From Sphingobacterium sp. (GTDB lineage Bacteria > Bacteroidota > Bacteroidia > Sphingobacteriales > Sphingobacteriaceae), in assembly GCA_022712315.1 (NCBI GenBank), contig JALAGS010000235.1, positions 124,001 to 188,000 of the forward strand: a stretch of DNA of 64,000 bases, read 5' to 3'. The translations under genes and the position numbers were made by a program. Position 1 is the first letter of the stretch; every line of letters begins with the position of its first letter. Under the pieces are notes generated by a model that was not told the origin of the DNA, ran no database searches, and saw only the letters and a program-made list of their open reading frames with translations. Shown piece after piece: positions 45,938 through 54,053 of this stretch.

Positions 45938-46501
45938 TTAGTTTGCACTGGCAATAGGAGTGAATACTTCGCCGAAGTTATAAAAAGTTTGGTTAGCAAT
46001 CTCTACTGCGCGATCGTAAGTTGCCGGATCTTCCGAATATTTGTTCAATACAGTCGTAAAACCAGCCCACATGTCACGGCTATTTTCGCCATAACCTTCG
46101 AAGAAAGAAGTTCCCTTGGTAACGCCATATTTATTGAGCATCTGCACAATATACGGGCCGCCCATGATTGAACCTTCCAAAACATATAATGATGCAAGTG
46201 CTTCCTGTACATTGGCTACCGCTGGAGCGTTTGCTTCTGGAAGGTTGTCTACGTTACCACCCAAAGCTTCGATATCGCTTTTAATGTACGATGAATTACG
46301 GCGTTCTGCCAAATCTGGCAATACTTCTGCGGTTACAAAAGGAGCGATGCGATCTTCTACGGCACGGAAATACGCGTAAAAGCCTTTCAGTACTTCTGCA
46401 TAATCTGCTTCAGAACGAATATTTTTCAATTGGCGCACGATCGTTCCTTCTACGTTTTGGTGAGCTGCGTGCGTTTGCTCTTTGATATGTTGACTTAACA
46501 T
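45938..46501 (-). CDS. Biliverdin-producing haem oxygenase
   Basis: Cytoplasmic enzyme of about 187 residues that opens haem to biliverdin, iron and CO. The proximal-histidine region reads IKEQTHAAHQNVE, with the ligand His14 counted from ATG 46501, and the distal helix reads LYVLEGSIMGGPYIVQML. The open frame continues upstream to 46534 but that part overlaps the conserved regulatory element, so ATG 46501 is chosen. It probably frees iron from haem brought in by the cluster at 48-59 kb. Its biliverdin could also load the bacteriophytochrome at 6 kb; that link is inference. Confidence 0.9.
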   Translation of the reverse strand: MLSQHIKEQTHAAHQNVEGTIVRQLKNIRSEADYAEVLKGFYAYFRAVEDRIAPFVTAEVLPDLAERRNSSYIKSDIEALGGNVDNLPEANAPAVANVQEALASLYVLEGSIMGGPYIVQMLNKYGVTKGTSFFEGYGENSRDMWAGFTTVLNKYSEDPATYDRAVEIANQTFYNFGEVFTPIASAN

Positions 46502-46505
46502 GTTT

Positions 46506-46529
46506 CTATTTTTATTTATAACGATTCTA
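46506..46529 (-). promoter_or_regulatory. Shared 24-bp element before the haem oxygenase gene
   Basis: On the plus strand: CTATTTTTATTT-N6-ATTCTA. The same 12 plus 6 conserved bases with identical spacing occur at 52385-52408 and 56432-56455, each just upstream of a minus-strand haem gene. Here it ends 4 bp before the ATG. Candidate iron- or haem-responsive operator. Confidence 0.6.
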
Positions 46530-46642
46530 TACAAAGATTCGTATTTATTTCCACAAATTTATGCTGTTTTCTGCTTTATCATCTATGAAAAATGGTTTTA
46601 TTTTAACCAAGAGTATGACAAAATTCGGCTGCAATAAGTTTC

Positions 46643-47890
46643 TTACTTTAATTTGAAATTTGTTTTGAGTAGCAAATTTTCGTTTGCTGGCATCGAAAAA
46701 TAAGTCACGGATGAAATTGCTTTGATACGTTGGTTTCTGACGATATCTTTTAATGCAGCTGCAAGCCAGGCTTCCTTTGGATCCCCGGGATGGCGGGAGG
46801 TTTCGACCGGAGCTAAAGGCAGGTCGACAGGTATGCCATCAAAATAATCCGACCAGCCATCGGCATTTCGGATAAGAAATGAGGCTAGGTAAATATCGAA
46901 AGCTCCTACACGTATGGAAAAAAATCCGACGGGTTTGCCAAAGGTCTGCTGACCAATAAGGCGTATCGGAATATAAGGTTTGAAACTGCTGATTAGTAAT
47001 TCACTTGCCGAAGCTGTACGTTCAGAGACAATACAGGATAACTGCTGCAAAGAATTGAAATGCCCCTTTTTGTTAAAGTAATGCGTATTGGCTTTTTCAC
47101 TATAATCCACATCAGCCATTGTCGCTGGACGTCCTTTATATCGGACCACTTTGCCATTGGCATCCAGATAGGGTTGTCTAAGGAGTAATGTTGCTTTTCC
47201 TTGCTGTACATTCGGATGAAATTGCTCGCTAAACATCACTTTTTTATCCAGTCTGGCCGGGCTAATAAGGTTGGCCAAATATTCGGCCGTTTCCACATAA
47301 CCGCCACCGTTATGCCGTAGATCGAGAATCAGATGAGTAACTTGCTGTTGTGCGAGTTCGGTCGCAAGTTGATCCAGTTCGGCCTTCACTGTCTGGAGCT
47401 CTGGAAAAGAGGGGATGTATACATAAGCAATCCGTTTATTACCTGCGGTCCAGTAAGACAGGTGTGTCGCATACCGATAGGGTGTGGTGGTGCTAGCCAT
47501 GTGACCGCTACTTTTCTTTTCCTTCCGACGGCGTTCCAGATACGAATATTTGGGCTTATTGGGAATGGTTGACCATTCATAGGGCTTATCATTCTTGCGC
47601 AAGGCGTATTGACTGAGTGCAAATAGTTCACGTTCATAAGCAGTTTGTTCAGGATCTATTTGGGCATATTTTCCCCGCGGATCAAAATTGGTATACGAAG
47701 GGAGATATTCTTGCCAACGGTATAGCTGCTTTGCATACAGGTAAATAGAATCGAGTATAAGCTCTTTCTTGCTGCCTGTTTTTGGACTAATGAGTTCATC
47801 GGGTGGCGTCGCTGTTCTACCGTTATTCTGGCAGGATACGATAACGGCTGTGATAAAAAATAGACCAATTATGTGGCGGAGTAGACTCAT
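46643..47890 (-). CDS. S41-family peptidase lipoprotein
   Basis: Exported serine protease of the C-terminal-processing/tricorn type, 415 residues. Lipobox IVSC gives Cys20. The S41 core has HLILDLRHNGGGYVETAEYLANL, then the nucleophile region SERTASASELLISS and the general-base region TFGKPVGFF with a conserved Lys. No PDZ domain is evident. The C-terminal part has SDYFDGIPVDL, a usual S41 ending. Anchored in the envelope; substrate unknown. It lies between the haem oxygenase and the haem-uptake genes but is not obviously part of either operon. Confidence 0.85.
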   Translation of the reverse strand: MSLLRHIIGLFFITAVIVSCQNNGRTATPPDELISPKTGSKKELILDSIYLYAKQLYRWQEYLPSYTNFDPRGKYAQIDPEQTAYERELFALSQYALRKNDKPYEWSTIPNKPKYSYLERRRKEKKSSGHMASTTTPYRYATHLSYWTAGNKRIAYVYIPSFPELQTVKAELDQLATELAQQQVTHLILDLRHNGGGYVETAEYLANLISPARLDKKVMFSEQFHPNVQQGKATLLLRQPYLDANGKVVRYKGRPATMADVDYSEKANTHYFNKKGHFNSLQQLSCIVSERTASASELLISSFKPYIPIRLIGQQTFGKPVGFFSIRVGAFDIYLASFLIRNADGWSDYFDGIPVDLPLAPVETSRHPGDPKEAWLAAALKDIVRNQRIKAISSVTYFSMPANENLLLKTNFKLK

Positions 47891-47993
47891 TATTTGATGC
47901 GCGTTTTATCCTTTGTATTATAACTGATCTGCTAATAATTGTATAATTATCTGAAATTTACACTATTTAACTTTTTTAATTCATATAAAAGCC

Positions 47994-48085
47994 TAAATTT
48001 GTGCCAATTTATTTAATTTTTGATGCCTCCGCTACTGTGGAGTACTCAAATGTCCCAAAGGTATCCCCTTTGGGATTTTTTATTT
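47994..48085 (+). ncRNA. Putative small RNA with promoter element and terminator
   Basis: A TAAATTTG -7 element (47994-48001) is followed by a small hairpin (CTCCGC 48027-48032 with GTGGAG 48037-48042) and then a terminator: TCCCAAAGG (48053-48061) with CCTTTGGGA (48067-48075) and a TTTTTTATTTT run. No plus-strand gene lies upstream that could use this terminator. The RNA would be about 75-80 nt and would overlap the 3' end of the cytochrome gene on the other strand. Confidence 0.4.
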
Positions 48086-48817
48086 TAGGGTAATACAGGT
48101 CGCTAGACTTTCAAGCTGTACATCATTTAACGCCTGATAATCCCCTTTGATAAACCGATCAAAGGCGGTTTCACCACTGCTGATTGATCTTGAATACGCT
48201 GCTATGGCATCCAGCAGTCCTTCGACGGTCATCGTCTGACTCGAGTAAGCCGCCTCATATAAACGAAGATATCCAGGTATAATTTGCAGTTTAGCGGATA
48301 AAGCAGTCGTATTTCCGCCCATTTCGATCGGAGAGTTGATGGCTTCGGCAATCTGCTCACGATAAGTCTTTGCGCGACCATCGTGGAAGAGTTTGCCTTC
48401 GAGGTGCCAGACATTTTCCATGGAAGGTGTATTGCGGTGATGCAGGGCGATACCATCTGCCGTTGTTTTTTTGTCGATCCAGTAGGTGTCCGGATTATGA
48501 CATGAAACGCAAGTCTTCATGCCATTACCGGTTCGGGGGTCGAAAAATAAGGCTTTGCCAAGTGCTACAAGCTCGGCCTTATCTTTCGATGGGTTTTCGG
48601 GTAAAGCGGCCAGTTCACGTATCTGGATATTGTTGTACCAAGTGGCAGCTGGCCATTGTGCTGCCGATTTACTATATTGTTGGCGTAAGGTTTCCTCCGG
48701 CGTAGGGACAACGATTGTCGGTCCCTCTGTTGTAGCCTTACCTTTGCTGCAGCTGTATACAATGATAGCTGCTAATGCCATTACAATAAACTGTTTTGTT
48801 TGATTAATGACAAACAC
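48080..48817 (-). CDS. Truncated cytochrome c peroxidase / MauG-like lipoprotein
   Basis: Exported haem protein of 245 residues. Lipobox VYSC with Cys23; the first haem-binding motif is CVSCH at 103-107 in the N-terminal domain of the dihaem peroxidase family, with FFDPRTGNGMKTC and NTPSMENVWHLEGKLFHDGRA as further family marks. Family members have a second CxxCH about 50-60 residues after the HDGRA region. Here the protein stops right at that point (QLESLATCITLK). The C-terminal haem domain of about 100 residues is absent and is not found downstream. Start is GTG 48817; the ATG at 48781 leaves too short a signal. It is the last gene of the haem operon. Confidence 0.75.
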   Translation of the reverse strand: MFVINQTKQFIVMALAAIIVYSCSKGKATTEGPTIVVPTPEETLRQQYSKSAAQWPAATWYNNIQIRELAALPENPSKDKAELVALGKALFFDPRTGNGMKTCVSCHNPDTYWIDKKTTADGIALHHRNTPSMENVWHLEGKLFHDGRAKTYREQIAEAINSPIEMGGNTTALSAKLQIIPGYLRLYEAAYSSQTMTVEGLLDAIAAYSRSISSGETAFDRFIKGDYQALNDVQLESLATCITLK

Positions 48818-48842
48818 GATTAAAATGAGTTGGTGAGGCGTA

Positions 48843-49811
48843 TTAGTTTAGTGTGATATATTGATCACCCTCTGTTAATACTTGACCATTTTTATCCATC
48901 AATTTCAGCGTTTTAATCTGATTGCCCTGAATAGCGGTTGGTATTGGCAATGTAACTATTTTTTTAGTGACATCAAATGTTGTATTTGTTATCTTATACG
49001 AGTTGTTAAGATTGTCAATTGCTATAAAATGATCGAAATCTGCTTTGAAAAATAGTTCATAAATTTCGGTGCTTTTAATCGGCATGACAAGATTTTCTCC
49101 TTTTTTTACCGTGTAAGAATCTATTGTAATTAAACTGTAAATTTCTGGCAATAATACATCAAACGAATCTGTAAAAACTGTATAACGACCGGAAATCACT
49201 TTAATTTTGTAAGTGCCAGGCTTTAGGTCATCAGGGCGATTTGTCGATATTGAAAATGCACTCACTTGATTAATAGACAATAAGGTCTCCTTATCATCTT
49301 TATCCACAAGATATGCCTTTGTTTGAGTTTCATCAGGTAGAATATTTTCACCTCTTAAGAAAATAGGATTGATACCCGGTAAATTGAGGTAATATTTGTT
49401 GTTGAGTAAGTTTAAGCTTACTTGAACTATAGGCTGATTATACTGGAAGATCAATGTGTAATTTTTGCTGGAACCATCTTGTGCCCGTACTGTATAGGTA
49501 ATTGGTTTGTCAGATTGTAACTGTACTGCAGTGCCTGATGCAGGAGTAATTGTCGCTAATTCCGAAACTCTAATTGTAGGTGTAATGCTTTCGGGTTGAT
49601 TCACCAATGGTGGCCAATATAGGATAATCTGGTCATCTACAATACTTGCCGATAAGGTTTTGCCGTCAGCACCCTGAATACTAAAAGATTCGATGTCATT
49701 GTAGGGGAGGTTGGGATATTCAGTTTTACAAGACCAACATGTTAGTGCTAGCATAAAAACAGGTAGGAATTGAATGATATGTTTGTGTTTTTTCAAAAAT
49801 GAGTGTTGCAT
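48843..49811 (-). CDS. Surface lipoprotein with Ig-like repeats (DUF5018-like), haem operon
   Basis: Lipoprotein of 322 residues; lipobox CWSC with Cys28. The N-terminal half has the pattern of DUF5018-type cell-surface domains (ITPTIRVSELATITPASGTAVQLQ, then YTVRAQDGSSKNYTLIFQ). The rest is beta-rich, suggesting IPT/TIG-like sandwiches. It is the same kind of protein as the one at 50547. It alternates with HmuY-like genes, so it probably forms part of the surface haem-capture apparatus. Role inferred from context only. Confidence 0.65.
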   Translation of the reverse strand: MQHSFLKKHKHIIQFLPVFMLALTCWSCKTEYPNLPYNDIESFSIQGADGKTLSASIVDDQIILYWPPLVNQPESITPTIRVSELATITPASGTAVQLQSDKPITYTVRAQDGSSKNYTLIFQYNQPIVQVSLNLLNNKYYLNLPGINPIFLRGENILPDETQTKAYLVDKDDKETLLSINQVSAFSISTNRPDDLKPGTYKIKVISGRYTVFTDSFDVLLPEIYSLITIDSYTVKKGENLVMPIKSTEIYELFFKADFDHFIAIDNLNNSYKITNTTFDVTKKIVTLPIPTAIQGNQIKTLKLMDKNGQVLTEGDQYITLN

Positions 49812-49916
49812 AATTTTTTTTGGTTAAAAAATCGTTATGCGGATGATGATTCGGTTAAAGAGATCCGCAACCCATCCACCAGGTTGCGGGATCTTCTATT
49901 CATTAAATAGGAAAGA

Positions 49917-50492
49917 TTAGAGAGCCTTAACTTCAATATTGGTATCCGCTTTTACTTGTAAGCCGGATGCACCAGATTGTTGGCTCACATTGGTGAAATT
50001 AATTAATTTCACTGCATATAAGGCCCCAGAAGCATTTCCAACCAATACGGTCAAAGGTTGAATTGCTTCGTTGGCGTGTGTGCCTAAATCATAAGCATAC
50101 CATTCGCCACTACCTAGTGAAGTAACAGGGGTAGCATCACCGCTAGTCCAGTCAGCTGCTGTTACAACGGAGATATCTTTTTCTACGGTTTTAAGTGAAT
50201 AGCCTGAATTTGCCCTGATCGAACCGTTCACATGGCTAAAGAATGCAACTTGGCCGGAGGTGCTTAAGCTTTGTGCTCCTGTAGCAAGATTTAAATAAAC
50301 TGCTGGCCAAGTTGATGCTGCCGAAGGACTCCACCATTGGCCTACTATCGTGTAATTGCTGTTTGCTTTAACTTGATTTAGAGGCAAAGGAGCTGTTGCT
50401 GATTCTGTTGTTGGGGCTGCTGCCCATACTGCTGCCGATAGCACAGTCACGGCCATAGCAGATTTTAAGATAGTTTTGATGTTTAAGTTCAT
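49917..50492 (-). CDS. HmuY-like exported protein (fourth copy)
   Basis: Exported protein of 191 residues with a cleavable signal peptide (ends near VWAAA) and no lipobox, so it may be soluble or released. The C-terminal half has SGEWYAYDLGTHANEAIQPLTVLVGNASGALYAVKLINFTN, the same pattern as the other HmuY-like proteins here: aromatic-Y-D-x-x-T-H, then P, then a hydrophobic strand and a G-x-x-Y-A-x-K-L strand. A haem-binding role is inferred from that pattern and the operon. It is the most divergent copy. Confidence 0.6.
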   Translation of the reverse strand: MNLNIKTILKSAMAVTVLSAAVWAAAPTTESATAPLPLNQVKANSNYTIVGQWWSPSAASTWPAVYLNLATGAQSLSTSGQVAFFSHVNGSIRANSGYSLKTVEKDISVVTAADWTSGDATPVTSLGSGEWYAYDLGTHANEAIQPLTVLVGNASGALYAVKLINFTNVSQQSGASGLQVKADTNIEVKAL

Positions 50493-50546
50493 GGTATTTT
50501 AATTTATTTAATTTTGATGCCGCCTTGGCATGCTGTGGATGCTTGT

Positions 50547-51533
50547 TTAGGATTCCGTTATGATACTTGGATTTAATTCGGTCTTTATGACATCTGCCCA
50601 ATCTTTAAATTGGAATTTGACCTGTACGTTTTCAAATGTTCCCGTCGGAAGATCTGCAGGTAATGAAATTGTCATTTCAGTTCTCGTGTGCGACTTGATA
50701 ATCAATGGATAATCTTTGCCATTGAGTGTCATAATAACAGCTGTCGGATCTAAAATTACTTTGTCTAAGTTGGCTATAATGGTCCAGTCTTTATTTTTTG
50801 CCAAATTTAGTCCCAATAAACTAATATATACATCGGGTTGGCGATACGTAATCTTGAGCGGATTTGCCAATGTAACAGTATGATTTAGATTGGTTACCTC
50901 AACATCATAGGTGCCTGCCAAAATATCGGATGGAATGCGATTTTCTCGCTCAGTTCCGGTGTAGGATAATTGATATGTACTACCCGATACTTTCAAACTA
51001 TTGGGTGTAGACATCTTATAGCGTACATTAGTTTCTTGATTAATAAGTGCAATACTTACCAATGAAGGATTGGTATGCATAAAGTTTCCATTAATCGCTG
51101 GGAAACCAGTGCCAGGACCTTTTGTAAGTATAAGAGACGAAGTTGTGTAGAACTGTGCTTCAAAGGACGGCGTACTTTGTAATTCAATCTTTAAGCTATA
51201 AGTTCTTGTGGTACCTGTAGCAGACTTTACGGTATACGTCTGGTTCTTTTCATCAGTCTTAACAGGCAAAATTTCTTCGGCTATACTGGCTCCATTGGAG
51301 AGTGTAATGCTCGGATCTATCACCAATAAACCATAGTAGTAGGGGACATATACGGTAATGGTATTGGCCTTATTGTCGATAGCTCCATAAATAACTTCGT
51401 CATTTGGGAGATTGGTGACTTTGTATTCCAGTATTTTGTCTGCAGGAAGTAAGGCTAATTCTTCCGTTTTGGTGCAGCGGGTTAGCAGCAATCCTAAAAA
51501 AAGGAAGCTTAAAATGCTGTATATTCTTTTCAT
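50547..51533 (-). CDS. Surface lipoprotein with Ig-like repeats (DUF5018-like), haem operon
   Basis: Lipoprotein of 328 residues; lipobox LTRC with Cys20. The first part (IDPSITLSNGASIAEEILPVKTDEKNQTYTVKSATGTTRTYSLKIE) is a DUF5018-like sandwich; the rest is beta-rich, with a segment LAGTYDVEVTNLNHTVTLANPLKITY like an IPT domain. It lies between two HmuY-like genes with gaps of about 40-55 bases. Possibly a scaffold or binding partner for haem-protein capture on the cell surface. Confidence 0.65.
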   Translation of the reverse strand: MKRIYSILSFLFLGLLLTRCTKTEELALLPADKILEYKVTNLPNDEVIYGAIDNKANTITVYVPYYYGLLVIDPSITLSNGASIAEEILPVKTDEKNQTYTVKSATGTTRTYSLKIELQSTPSFEAQFYTTSSLILTKGPGTGFPAINGNFMHTNPSLVSIALINQETNVRYKMSTPNSLKVSGSTYQLSYTGTERENRIPSDILAGTYDVEVTNLNHTVTLANPLKITYRQPDVYISLLGLNLAKNKDWTIIANLDKVILDPTAVIMTLNGKDYPLIIKSHTRTEMTISLPADLPTGTFENVQVKFQFKDWADVIKTELNPSIITES

Positions 51534-51574
51534 GTTAGTTTAGTGTCTAAATCAGAATGCTTAGCTTATATTAT

Positions 51575-52315
51575 TTAGTTAGCGATTGTAAATTTGGTAC
51601 TACCAGCTTTGGCAAGTACATATTGGAATGTAAAGAATGGTGTTGGTGAATCTTTAAACCAATCTTTTGGATCCAAGAGGTCTTTATAGATACTTTGTAT
51701 CTTGATCTTGGCATAATTCCCCTGGGCTGTACGGACGATCAATGTATTGCTTTCGATAGGATAGCAAACGTGTTTTTTGTTTTCCGCTCCACCACCTTTG
51801 ATTAGGCCATCAAAATCATATAAATACCAACCTAGACCTTCACCAAAAGCTCCTGAATCATCCGTACCATAAGCTTTTTCACCTTTGCGGAACTCGGCGT
51901 CTGAAGGGATATCGATTACATCTTCAAATTTTTTCTTGACAATTAAGATACCGCCTTTGCCTGGACCACCTTTACCAAATCCATTTGCTGTATTGTTGCA
52001 ATTGATAAAACTGCGGTATATTTCTGAGCAAGAGATGTCCCATCGTGCAGTTAGTTTATAATCAGACGTCACAGCTTTGTTCTGTTCCAGACTGTAATAT
52101 ATTGGTGATTGCGCCGTGGTTGGTGCACTTCCCGCAGGTAAGTCTTCGCCAAAATTCTTAACCGTAATCAAGCGGTTGAACATAGCTTCTGGTGCAACAG
52201 GATCCGGTTCAGGCTCTACTACTGTGGGTTCGCTCTTACTACAAGCTCCCAGCACAATTAAAAATGCCAATACCGGTATGAATTTTAATAGGTTGCTGCG
52301 TTTTTTTATTTTCAT
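51575..52315 (-). CDS. HmuY-like haem-binding lipoprotein (third copy)
   Basis: Lipoprotein of 246 residues; lipobox LGAC with Cys25. Family marks are the TARWDISCSEIYRSF strand (HmuY-type WDI-F), a glycine-rich loop GFGKGGPGKGGILIV, GLGWYLYDF, and IVRTAQGNYAKIKIQSIYKD. It begins a second segment of the haem operon, preceded by a 220-bp gap that holds the shared 24-bp element and a possible 16-codon leader frame. It would take haem from host or environmental haem proteins and pass it to the TonB receptor. Extra cysteines (in SCSEIYRSFINC and HVC) are unusual for HmuY. Confidence 0.8.
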   Translation of the reverse strand: MKIKKRSNLLKFIPVLAFLIVLGACSKSEPTVVEPEPDPVAPEAMFNRLITVKNFGEDLPAGSAPTTAQSPIYYSLEQNKAVTSDYKLTARWDISCSEIYRSFINCNNTANGFGKGGPGKGGILIVKKKFEDVIDIPSDAEFRKGEKAYGTDDSGAFGEGLGWYLYDFDGLIKGGGAENKKHVCYPIESNTLIVRTAQGNYAKIKIQSIYKDLLDPKDWFKDSPTPFFTFQYVLAKAGSTKFTIAN

Positions 52316-52332
52316 TGTTACTAGTGTTTTTG

Positions 52333-52383
52333 TTAGTTGATACTTTGCCCCTTTTCTAATACATTTAGTAGGGTAGTTAGCAT
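52333..52383 (-). CDS. Possible 16-codon leader frame before the third HmuY gene
   Basis: ATG (52383-52381) directly follows the shared 24-bp element and runs 16 codons to TAA at 52333, ending 17 bases before the hmuY-like start. In the other two places the element is followed at once by a real start codon. There is no sign of codon enrichment. Could be chance. Confidence 0.2.
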   Translation of the reverse strand: MLTTLLNVLEKGQSIN

Positions 52384-52384
52384 A

Positions 52385-52408
52385 CTATTTTTATTTAAAT
52401 TGATTCTA
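52385..52408 (-). promoter_or_regulatory. Shared 24-bp element before the third HmuY gene
   Basis: Plus-strand CTATTTTTATTT-N6-ATTCTA, identical in the conserved 18 positions to 46506-46529 and 56432-56455. It is followed by AATAAT, as at 56456. It lies about 70 bp before the gene and suggests a second transcription start inside the haem operon. Confidence 0.6.
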
Positions 52409-52537
52409 AATAATAGTAAAGATAAAATATTTTGCTGATAAAGTGTGTATGAAAATTGGTATTTAATATATTTTTTTCGGTTTTTGATTTTTGGTTAACA
52501 AAAGCAGCTGGAATTTTAACCAGCTGCTTTGTTGATG

Positions 52538-53221
52538 CTATTTAAATTCTTGGTAATCGATGGAATAGAAAACATAGTTATCTGACGCCATTGCTTTATT
52601 AGGTTTTTCATCCGAGTAGACGTTATTGACTCTAAATTTAAAATATGGCTTTCCATCTTTTGAAAGAATAAACGTACGGTCTTTAACAGCTATAACATGG
52701 TGTGTATCCAGATTATACCCTGCCCATCCAATGCCCGTAGTACCGATTACAATACCAGCTTTGTTGTCAGCCAGTGCCATAAATTGATCCGCTGAATTGA
52801 CGGTCTCATAAGCTTTATCTATATAAGACAGTGTAAATGATTTTGCAGTGTTTGCGATCACATCCATGACGCGTTGTTGTGCGATTAGGGTTAATGGGGC
52901 ATCAGCAGTTTGTAGCCCATCGTTCTCCTTAAAGTCGAAATAATAGGTTTGCGCTGCAGTTGTAGTTGCTTTTCCATCTTCGCCAATTGTAAACTGCTTG
53001 AAATTACGAAGTGAATAGGTATTGCCTGTACGTTTGATTGTTCCTTGTGTATTGATGGTTTTTGAAACTTTTGTTAAATCAACAGTTTCACCATCTTTGA
53101 CCATAACCTTAGCTTGGTATTCCGGTTCAACCTGCTCCACCTTATCATCATCTTTGCTACAAGAAGTAAAACCTAAACTCAATGCACATAATAGTGCTGC
53201 TGTTGTAAATAATCTATTCAT
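52538..53221 (-). CDS. HmuY-like haem-binding lipoprotein (second copy)
   Basis: Lipoprotein of 227 residues; lipobox FTSC with Cys21. The body has YYFDFKENDGLQTADAP and AGYNLDTHHVIAVKDRTFILSKDGKPYFKFRVNNVYSDE, matching the HmuY C-terminal pattern; the adjacent His pair in THHV could supply haem ligands. It starts 31 bases after the first HmuY-like gene stop. Among the four copies this and the first are closest to the TonB receptor gene. Confidence 0.8.
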   Translation of the reverse strand: MNRLFTTAALLCALSLGFTSCSKDDDKVEQVEPEYQAKVMVKDGETVDLTKVSKTINTQGTIKRTGNTYSLRNFKQFTIGEDGKATTTAAQTYYFDFKENDGLQTADAPLTLIAQQRVMDVIANTAKSFTLSYIDKAYETVNSADQFMALADNKAGIVIGTTGIGWAGYNLDTHHVIAVKDRTFILSKDGKPYFKFRVNNVYSDEKPNKAMASDNYVFYSIDYQEFK

Positions 53222-53251
53222 CTTTAATTTAATTGTGTAATTTTTTCCTTA

Positions 53252-54007
53252 TTATAATGTGTTTGTATTTAAATCTTTACTGCCATCCTGCTGTACATAA
53301 TATTTAAATGTGTAGTACGGGGCAGGCCAGTTCAGGTTGGTTACCGCCGCTGGATTTCCTTTATAGGCATTGATCAGCTGCAATTTGGCGTATTTGCCAT
53401 CGGGCAGTCGAATGGCATAGGTGCGATTCGGCAAAGCCTGCATAATATGGGTGCTCAAGCTGTAGCGAAACCAGCCATCCGAACCATCGGTTGCTGCCCA
53501 GCCAATTTTGTTGACTTCACTTTTATTGAATTCTTCATCTGAAGGGGCTACCGTAACACTTTGATAGGCTTGTCGCAACAGGATCACAGCGGTATTGTTG
53601 GCTTGGCCGCCATAACCTGGATTATATTCATGCTGGGAATTGTTTACATAGATCTCTGAATTATAAGGACCTGTAAAGGCAATATCCCAATCTGCTGTTT
53701 TGAGCCATTGGGCTGAATCGGCTTTTGTTTTGATCCATATTTGCTTCTGGTCCTTAAAACGAAAAAGAAATATAAAAAATGGTCTTTGCTCTTTTCCTTC
53801 AGTACCTTCACCCATGGCTGCATCGGTATCGCCAGCAAGATCTTTGATCAAGGTACTTTTGCCATCTTCTAATCCGATGGTATAGTCTTTGTCTTTCCCA
53901 CAGGATACCACCGTCAATAGCAATAGTGCTGAAAAAATACAACGGCCAATCTTATGAAAGGAAAGCCAGATGCTACATTCTTCAATAATCATGCGAATCG
54001 TTCTCAT
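53252..54007 (-). CDS. hmuY: HmuY-like haem-binding lipoprotein (first copy)
   Basis: Lipoprotein of 251 residues; lipobox VVSC with Cys36 after a rather long N-terminus. Family marks are TADWDIAFTGPYNSEIYVNN, a glycine-rich loop NPGYGGQANNTAVILL, and GWFRYSLSTHIMQALPNRTYAIRLPDGKYAKLQLINAYKG. These agree with HmuY haemophores that capture haem for the outer-membrane receptor HmuR. It directly follows the TonB receptor gene, the usual hmuR-hmuY pairing in Bacteroidota, though in the reverse order to Porphyromonas. Confidence 0.85.
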   Translation of the reverse strand: MRTIRMIIEECSIWLSFHKIGRCIFSALLLLTVVSCGKDKDYTIGLEDGKSTLIKDLAGDTDAAMGEGTEGKEQRPFFIFLFRFKDQKQIWIKTKADSAQWLKTADWDIAFTGPYNSEIYVNNSQHEYNPGYGGQANNTAVILLRQAYQSVTVAPSDEEFNKSEVNKIGWAATDGSDGWFRYSLSTHIMQALPNRTYAIRLPDGKYAKLQLINAYKGNPAAVTNLNWPAPYYTFKYYVQQDGSKDLNTNTL

Positions 54008-54053
54008 CTTTTATTTTGTACTTTGTGTCTAAATTCTTGTTCATTAATTCTTA

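Noticed and set aside
48080..48120. Frameshift splitting a full-length cytochrome c peroxidase
   Set aside because: No second CxxCH or further homologous sequence is present in any frame between 47891 and 48080.
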